NCBI GenBank assembly: GCA_964433155.1
Contig: CAYSQE010000001.1
Coordinates: forward strand, 62,001 to 126,000
DNA: 64,000 bases
From: 2-01-FULL-40-13 sp964433155
GTDB lineage: Bacteria; Patescibacteriota; Microgenomatia; UBA1406; GWC2-37-13
Direction of reading: 5' to 3'
A program made the position numbers and the translations under genes. The first letter of the stretch is position 1, and every line of letters begins with the position of its first letter. This document shows, piece after piece, positions 58,830 to 64,000 of the stretch. The notes under the pieces are model-generated. The model was not told where the DNA came from, did not search any database, and saw nothing but the letters and a program-made list of their open reading frames with translations.

Positions 58830-60347
58830 ATGATACTTGTGGTTGATTTTGGATCACAGACGTGTCACCTCATTTCACGCAGACTTCGCGATTTAGGAAT
58901 TGAAAACATCATCGTCGATCCTGAAAATATTCTAAGTGAAATAGAATTACATAAACCAAAAGGGCTCATTTTTTCAGGCGGCCCTGCATCAGTCTACGAA
59001 AAAAATGCTCCCACAATAACTAAAAATGTTTTTGATCTGGGAATTCCTATCTTAGGAATATGCTATGGTTGGCAGCTTACTTCACACCTTTTAGGTGGGG
59101 ATGTAAAATCGGGAAAAAAAGAATATGGGCCAGCAAATTTAAAAATAAATAAAAACAATTCTTTACTTTCAAATATTGAAAGCTATTCAAGAGTGTGGGT
59201 AAGTCACGGTGATACAGTTTATTCATTACCAAGAGGTTTTGTAAGTCTGGCTGAAACTGGAGATGTTTCATTTGCTGCAGCAGCAAACCTGTCCAAAAAA
59301 ATTTATGGAATTCAGTTTCATCCTGAGATTGAACATACAGTATATGGCGTTGAACTTCTGAAAAATTTTGTACTTAAAATTTGTAGTTTAAAACCAAAAA
59401 AATATGAACTAAATATTAAAGAAATTATTTCCTCTATTAAAAAAGAGGTTGGAAATGGTCAGGTGATAGGCGCAGTGTCTGGGGGTGTTGACTCTACTGT
59501 TGCCGCAACTCTCATCGCCAAAGCAGTTGGAAAAAAACTTCATCCGATCTATGTAGAAAGCGGATTGATGAGAATAGGAACAAAAGAAGAAGTTATAAAA
59601 AACTTTAAAAAAAATTTTGGGATTAATCCAATCATTGTTGAGGTTAAAAAAGAATTTCTAAAACGTTTGAAAGGAGTTGAGGATGCCGAAACAAAAAGAA
59701 AAATCATAGGTAAACTTTATATTGAACTTTTTGAAAAGGAAAGCAAAAAAATAAAAGGAGTAACCCATCTGATGCAGGGAACAATTTATTCAGATGTTAT
59801 TGAAAGCAAAGGAACAAGAAAAGCAGACAAAATTAAGTCGCATCACAATGTCGGTGGACTCCCAGAAAAAATGAATTTAAAACTAATTGAACCACTCAGA
59901 TATTTTTATAAGGATGAAGTGAGAAAAATAGGTAAAATGTTAGGACTTCCAAACGATGTTGTAAATAAACAAGTTTTCCCAGGACCAGGCCAGGCCATTA
60001 GAATCATAGGTGAAGTCACCTTCGACAGACTTACTCAGCAGCAAAAAGCAGATCAAATTGTGCTTGAGGAAATCACAAGAGCAAATTTTTACAAAAAAGT
60101 TTATATGAGTTTTCCGATTATGACTAATACTGTGAGCACATGCATAAAAGGCGATGCTCGCAAACTTCTAGAGGTTATTGCTTTGCGGATTATCGAATCT
60201 AAAGATGTCATGTCTACAGACTGGGCGAAGATTCCCTACGAAGTCTTACAAAGAATTTCTACCCGAATCGTAAACGAAGTGCCTAGAGTCTCAAGAGTCG
60301 TTTACGACATCACCACCAAACCTCCAGCAACTATGGAGTGGGAATAA
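58830..60347 (+). CDS. guaA: GMP synthase (glutamine-hydrolysing)
   Basis: 505 residues. Class I amidotransferase half with the nucleophile in GICYGWQL (Cys near residue 76; Tyr-Gly-Trp around it is a slight variant) and the His/Glu of GIQFHPEIEHT. The synthetase half has the PP-loop GAVSGGVDST near 215 and a complete C-terminal dimerisation domain ending KPPATMEWE. Converts XMP to GMP. TATAAT (58816-58821) ends 8 nt before the ATG. Confidence 0.95.
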   Translation: MILVVDFGSQTCHLISRRLRDLGIENIIVDPENILSEIELHKPKGLIFSGGPASVYEKNAPTITKNVFDLGIPILGICYGWQLTSHLLGGDVKSGKKEYGPANLKINKNNSLLSNIESYSRVWVSHGDTVYSLPRGFVSLAETGDVSFAAAANLSKKIYGIQFHPEIEHTVYGVELLKNFVLKICSLKPKKYELNIKEIISSIKKEVGNGQVIGAVSGGVDSTVAATLIAKAVGKKLHPIYVESGLMRIGTKEEVIKNFKKNFGINPIIVEVKKEFLKRLKGVEDAETKRKIIGKLYIELFEKESKKIKGVTHLMQGTIYSDVIESKGTRKADKIKSHHNVGGLPEKMNLKLIEPLRYFYKDEVRKIGKMLGLPNDVVNKQVFPGPGQAIRIIGEVTFDRLTQQQKADQIVLEEITRANFYKKVYMSFPIMTNTVSTCIKGDARKLLEVIALRIIESKDVMSTDWAKIPYEVLQRISTRIVNEVPRVSRVVYDITTKPPATMEWE

Positions 60348-60391
60348 AAAATTCGTTTGACTTTTGCTTACTTATACTGCATAATGGAAAT

Positions 60392-60667
60392 ATGAAAAAA
60401 GCAAAAGCTCCAAATCTTCAATTCAAATTAGCTTTAGATGAGGGACTAAAAAAAACCTGGTTGCTCTTAGAACAAGAATATCAAGCCTTAGATAAAGCCA
60501 GCATTATCAGATTGGCTTTAAATACTTTAGCGAAACAAACTACTGCAAAAGAGTATCTAGACTATTCCATAGATAAAATACTTGATGAGATTGAGTCAAG
60601 AGACGAAGGTATGACAGAAAAAGAATTTTTTCAATGGTGGAATAAAAATAAACCCTTCAATAAATAA
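60392..60667 (+). CDS. Antitoxin of the second PIN-domain pair
   Basis: 91 residues. A beta strand and two helices (LQFKLALDEGLKKTWLLLEQEYQALDKASIIRLALNTLA) suggest a ribbon-helix-helix fold. The acidic C-terminus would contact the toxin. TTGACT (60357-60362), 17 bp and CATAAT (60380-60385) end 6 nt before the ATG, which fixes the start; the longer in-frame extension would precede the transcript. The toxin gene follows after 5 nt. Confidence 0.68.
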   Translation: MKKAKAPNLQFKLALDEGLKKTWLLLEQEYQALDKASIIRLALNTLAKQTTAKEYLDYSIDKILDEIESRDEGMTEKEFFQWWNKNKPFNK

Positions 60668-60672
60668 TTTTC

Positions 60673-61122
60673 ATGAAGATTGTTTTAGACACTTCTATTA
60701 TTATTGCTTTTCTACTTTCTAAAGGAAAAAGTAATCTTACCGAAATAATCAAATTAGCTAAGGATCAAAGAATTAACATAATAACGTGCAAGGAGATATT
60801 CTGGGAATTGCAAAATACAATTCATTTGGATAAGGTTAAAAAATTTTCCAGCTATAAACCACGCCTAATAGCTCAATTTATCGCTTGGTATAAATATAGC
60901 ACAACATTTATTTCTCTTCCTTCATCAAGAATTTCATCAGTGTCAAGAGACTTAAATGATAATATATATCTTCAATTGGCAAAGCTACATAACATTGATT
61001 ACATTATTACAGGAGATAAAGATCTTCTAGTTCTCAAGAAAATTAGCAATACAAAGATAGTGACTCCAGAAAGATTTATAAAAAATCTAAAATCTCCATA
61101 TATTGTCACAAAAAAGAATTAA
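60673..61122 (+). CDS. PIN-domain toxin (COG1569-like)
   Basis: 149 residues. PIN acidic residues: Asp in IVLDTSIII, Glu in CKEIFWEL, Asp in LNDNIYLQLA and Asp in ITGDKDLL. This is the PIN group often annotated as putative toxin of a chromosomal pair. A ribonuclease activity is expected from the fold. It converges on pyrF with 8 nt between the stops. Intact, unlike the hicA and abiEii genes. Confidence 0.8.
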   Translation: MKIVLDTSIIIAFLLSKGKSNLTEIIKLAKDQRINIITCKEIFWELQNTIHLDKVKKFSSYKPRLIAQFIAWYKYSTTFISLPSSRISSVSRDLNDNIYLQLAKLHNIDYIITGDKDLLVLKKISNTKIVTPERFIKNLKSPYIVTKKN

Positions 61123-61130
61123 GATTGTAT

Positions 61131-61952
61131 TTATTTTCTATATCTATGTATCTCATCCCGAAGTTTTTTCGTCTCTTTTCGTGGATCTTCAGAAAAAATA
61201 ATTCCTCGTGAAGAGTTGACGATCAATCCGGTTTTTTTAGAATTGAGCCCTGCTTTTACTATTTTTTCCACATCTCCGCCTTGGACGTTGATACCAGGCG
61301 TCAAAAGAGTAAGGTCTCCCACGATCTTTCGTATTTTACTCATCTCCTGCGGGTAAGTAGCTCCGACAAACAAGAGACAATTTTTATTCTTATTCCATTT
61401 TGTTACAACATCTTGAGTGATTCTCAAATACAGAGGTGTTCCCGCAACTACTAAATCTTGAAATTCTTTTGCGCCAGGATTTGATGAACGGCAGCCGATG
61501 ATGATACCTTTCTCTTTTCTAGCCAAAAAAGCTTGCAATGCTTCTATTCCCATATAAGGCATGACTGTTATGGCATCGGCTCCTAGATAATCAAAAGCAA
61601 ATTTGACATAACCTTTGTTCGTATTCCCAATATCTCCTCTTTTTGCATCTAGAATTATGCAAATTTCAGGGTGAGTTAGTCGAATATAATCGCAGGTTTG
61701 TTTTAAAGCTTTTATCCCATCAATTCCTACACCCTCATAAAATGCAGAATTAGGTTTATATGCACACACCAAGTCATGCGTTTGGTCTATGATCCATTTA
61801 TTAAATTCAAACTGAGGATTCCTTGCCCTTCTTAGCTTTAACGAAGCAGGGTTAAATCGCTCGGGTATCTTTTCATACTCACTATCCAACCCCACACAAA
61901 CAAGCGAATTATTTTTCTTAATAATCTTATCTAATTTCTTCTGAAAATTCAT
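61131..61952 (-). CDS. pyrF: Orotidine 5'-phosphate decarboxylase
   Basis: 273 residues of the longer PyrF type. The catalytic motif is ILDAKRGDIGNT near residue 95, with VGLDSEYEKIP at the N-terminus and the phosphate-binding LTPGINVQGGD and VNSSRGI near the C-terminus. It performs the last step of UMP synthesis. A perfect 11-bp dyad (61979-62003) lies upstream, and pyrE is found 1.8 kb further on the same strand, with two other genes between. Confidence 0.94.
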   Translation of the reverse strand: MNFQKKLDKIIKKNNSLVCVGLDSEYEKIPERFNPASLKLRRARNPQFEFNKWIIDQTHDLVCAYKPNSAFYEGVGIDGIKALKQTCDYIRLTHPEICIILDAKRGDIGNTNKGYVKFAFDYLGADAITVMPYMGIEALQAFLARKEKGIIIGCRSSNPGAKEFQDLVVAGTPLYLRITQDVVTKWNKNKNCLLFVGATYPQEMSKIRKIVGDLTLLTPGINVQGGDVEKIVKAGLNSKKTGLIVNSSRGIIFSEDPRKETKKLRDEIHRYRK

Positions 61953-61978
61953 ATGTTTTAAGATTGTTATGCCAATCT

Positions 61979-62003
61979 AATTTGAACCTGCCAGGTTCAA
62001 ATT
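61979..62003. promoter_or_regulatory. Perfect 11-bp dyad upstream of pyrF
   Basis: AATTTGAACCT-GCC-AGGTTCAAATT. It lies between the SLOG gene and pyrF. There is no T-tract on the minus side. The core AACCTG-C-CAGGTT matches the palindrome at 17583-17597. It may be an operator or a repeat. Confidence 0.5.
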
Positions 62004-62012
62004 GGGTTATGG

Positions 62013-62588
62013 TTAAGCTCTAATCTCAACTAGATTTATAACTTTTGAAATTAATTTGTTAGGTGAACTGGCAAAAATAACCACAGCTTTGCTTTTTTTG
62101 TGAATTTTTTTCATGAGTCTAGGGAGTTCGTCTGCAATTCCACCTGTACCTGTGAATACTCCGATGACTTTTCCCAAATCGTGAAGATTGGTGAATTCAT
62201 TCATCGTCCCCCATCTGCCAGAAATTATAATGCCTGCATCACAGGTGGCAGTTGAGCTGACATTGCGATACTTTCGACAAACGTCCACTTGTTTTGCAAA
62301 AGGATAGTTAGCAGGAACATAGAAAATCTTCTTATAAATTGAGAGGTCATGATTTGGTGAGATTTCCTTCTGACTTTTTAAATTAATTCCCGCTGAAAAT
62401 CCCCACACCTCAACACCATTTTTCGAAGCGACCTCAACAACTTTATGAGGCAATCCATCAGCAACTCCGGTAATAAGAATTATTTTATTTTTGTACTTTG
62501 AAAGTACTTCGCCCACCTCGTGGGCTTTCTGTAGAACTTCGTTTTTATTATCCGCAGCCGAACCAAAAATCCCTATTTTAAATTTCAT
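62013..62588 (-). CDS. SLOG/LOG-family Rossmann protein
   Basis: 191 residues. Starts KIGIFGSAADN and has GVADGLPHKVVEVA and ISGRWGTMNEF, the glycine-rich site and GxxGT-like motif of LOG/DprA-type Rossmann proteins (TIGR00725-like). The PGGxGT(x)xE catalytic motif of phosphoribohydrolases is only partly kept as GRWGTMNE. It may bind a nucleotide; activity is uncertain. It is cytoplasmic and precedes pyrF. Confidence 0.72.
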   Translation of the reverse strand: MKFKIGIFGSAADNKNEVLQKAHEVGEVLSKYKNKIILITGVADGLPHKVVEVASKNGVEVWGFSAGINLKSQKEISPNHDLSIYKKIFYVPANYPFAKQVDVCRKYRNVSSTATCDAGIIISGRWGTMNEFTNLHDLGKVIGVFTGTGGIADELPRLMKKIHKKSKAVVIFASSPNKLISKVINLVEIRA

Positions 62589-62619
62589 TAGGATTAAGTA
62601 TATAAAAATATGGGATATT

Positions 62620-63660
62620 TTATTCTTTGATTACTATTAATGCATAACCCAAAGTTCCTTGATCAAGGATACCACCGCCAATTTGTGTGCTTTCGACGTC
62701 AGACTCATCGTATTTAATTATTTTTTGCTCATTACCATCTTGAGGAACTGTAAATCCAATTTCTGCGAGTTTTTCTGCCACAACAGCTACACTTGGATTG
62801 AAACAGGCTATAACAGCTTCAGGCTCATTCACATCCAAATTTTCAAGATTAAACTTTGATCGCCCAGTAGGATCAGCAATAGCTAAAACCCCTCCATCTT
62901 TTAGTACACTAAATGCTAACTTCTGAAGTTTCACTTGGTCCTCGTAACTCAAATGATGGATTGCATACACCATTGTGATTAAATCCAAAGTTCCTTTCTC
63001 TTGTTTTTCTAGCCATTCGAGAGCATTTCCTTCAACTATAGTTCTTCCGGTTTTCTCTCGAGCAATTTGAATCAGAAAAGGAGTTAAGTCAACACCAATT
63101 ATATTTGCATTAATATCTTGACTATCAAACTGTTCAGCCAATGAGAGCATTGTAGAACCAGTGCCAGCCCCTAAATCTGCTGCATCAACAGCGTGATATC
63201 TATATTCTGTGAAGTGACCAGCAACCCTCTCTGCAATCCATCGGTTTGCTTGAGCTATATGAGGAACTCTGTTACCCGCAAGTCTTTCTGCCCAATCAGT
63301 AAAAGCAGGAGGAACTAACTGAGGAAACTCAGGAGGTTGAATCTGCTGCAAAACCCATCCCTGAATTAAGTCGGCGTCTGGAACTTGCAATCCCGTTTCT
63401 CCTTGAGATAGTCTCCAATCTCTTAAACCAAGAACTGAACTAAATAATATCTCTGTCCTTCCGGCCAATTCAGCATTTAAATGAGGAGCGATCTTTTCAT
63501 TGAATCTTTTTCCTATATTTGACGCCTGAAACACTATATTCATATCATCACCTGGAAGATCAGATCTAAAAACTGTAAGGTTTGACCAAGTGTCTGGAGT
63601 TTTGACTAATGCAGGTCTACTAGCTATCTCAGCATCATAACGGGGTACTTCAAATAACAT
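62620..63660 (-). CDS. Class I SAM-dependent methyltransferase
   Basis: 346 residues. Residues 1-150 are an unassigned domain with a helical region. The methyltransferase core has motif I DAADLGAGTGSTML near 155, motif II GVDLTPF, and the post-I/III regions TMVYAIHHLS and VLKDGGVLAIADPTG. Substrate unknown. TGT-TATAAT (63678-63670) ends 9 nt before the ATG, giving a leaderless transcript. Confidence 0.8.
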   Translation of the reverse strand: MLFEVPRYDAEIASRPALVKTPDTWSNLTVFRSDLPGDDMNIVFQASNIGKRFNEKIAPHLNAELAGRTEILFSSVLGLRDWRLSQGETGLQVPDADLIQGWVLQQIQPPEFPQLVPPAFTDWAERLAGNRVPHIAQANRWIAERVAGHFTEYRYHAVDAADLGAGTGSTMLSLAEQFDSQDINANIIGVDLTPFLIQIAREKTGRTIVEGNALEWLEKQEKGTLDLITMVYAIHHLSYEDQVKLQKLAFSVLKDGGVLAIADPTGRSKFNLENLDVNEPEAVIACFNPSVAVVAEKLAEIGFTVPQDGNEQKIIKYDESDVESTQIGGGILDQGTLGYALIVIKE

Positions 63661-63711
63661 AATTTCTGGATTATAACAATCTAGTTTTACTTCTGCAAGA
63701 AGAAATAACTT

Positions 63712-64000
63712 TTAGCTTTTTTTATGTTCCAAAAATTCTTTTCCGTGGCCAACTTTAGTGTTGATTGGAACTCCTTTTTTACATAGCGGGCAATCTTCGG
63801 GAGAATATGCCTTCGCCACAAAATCCTGTAGAGCGGTAAAAGGAGCTCCTATGAAATCAGAGTCTATATGTTTTGGATCTCTGTTAAACATCACACCCAC
63901 TGCGACTACCTTTCCTCCAGCCTTCTTTACTGCCTCAATAGTTTTTTTTACTGAAAGGCCAGTTGTGGTTAAGTCTTCCAAAACTAATACATTTTTACCC
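63712..64000 (-). CDS. pyrE: Orotate phosphoribosyltransferase, C-terminal part (cut by window edge)
   Basis: The frame runs from the right edge to a stop at 63712. The visible part includes the PRPP-binding motif VLVLEDLTTTGLSV and the following VKKAGGKVVAVGVMFNR. After this comes a Cys pair (CPLCKKG) and a Lys-rich end. This pattern is typical of PyrE; a related phosphoribosyltransferase is less likely given pyrF nearby. The N-terminal half lies outside the window. Confidence 0.8.
   Translation of the reverse strand, partial: GKNVLVLEDLTTTGLSVKKTIEAVKKAGGKVVAVGVMFNRDPKHIDSDFIGAPFTALQDFVAKAYSPEDCPLCKKGVPINTKVGHGKEFLEHKKS

Noticed and set aside
1..64000. CRISPR array, prophage or insertion sequence
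   Set aside because: No regularly spaced direct repeats with unique spacers, no cas, integrase, transposase or phage structural genes were found. The heptamer arrays have no spacers.

Overview
The window looks like the chromosome of a Candidate Phyla Radiation (Patescibacteria) bacterium, most likely of the Microgenomates group. The DNA is AT-rich and tightly packed, with many 1-4 nt overlaps between genes. The lineage call is an inference from gene content: class I lysyl-tRNA synthetase, an alanyl-tRNA synthetase without its C-terminal domain, a fused TsaC-TsaE, a DUF5674 protein, a SUF operon joined to a 2-oxoacid:ferredoxin oxidoreductase, and a stand-alone Pol I-type exonuclease. No rRNA, CRISPR array, transposase or phage gene was seen.

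Layout. 0-9 kb: metG, a class A PBP, a YkgJ-like gene and an NYN gene leading into trpS-alaX, rarA and a metalloprotease lipoprotein. 9-18.6 kb: a TrpR-like regulator, a peptidase E-like gene, tRNA-Met, then a + strand surface-polysaccharide block (GT2, O-antigen ligase-like, GT39-like, three GT4-like, FemAB-like). 18.6-28.4 kb (minus): lon, then sufC-B-D-S-U, ferredoxin and korAB. 28.4-36 kb: a VapBC-like pair, tsaD and tsaC-tsaE on the minus strand, divergent from ftsH-exonuclease, then a CvpA-CAP fusion. 36-51.6 kb: glmS behind a ~440 nt leader, a CorC-like transporter, a metalloprotease, HAD, hicB with a broken hicA, secA, a small envelope operon with nnrD, alaS and a DsbA-like protein. 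51.6-64 kb: tRNA-Glu with a structured trailer, greA behind a structured leader, lysS, a decayed AbiEii-type pair, several orphan enzymes, guaA, a second PIN toxin pair, pyrF, a SLOG protein, a methyltransferase and the 3' part of pyrE.

Expression signals are unusual. About twenty genes start 5-10 nt after a TATAAT-like box, usually an extended TGN -10, so their mRNAs are probably leaderless. Three genes instead follow a tiny leaderless reading frame and a terminator-like hairpin whose U-tract ends at or near the start codon. The one before the YkgJ-NYN-trpS run carries two Trp codons and an alternative pairing partner, so it resembles a classical Trp attenuator.

Repeats are a second theme: heptamer arrays inside coding sequences, a 126-bp palindromic element inserted in frame in tsaD, and one folded element shared by the glmS and greA leaders with compensatory changes in its stems. 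Two toxin genes (hicA, abiEii) are broken while their antitoxins remain intact.
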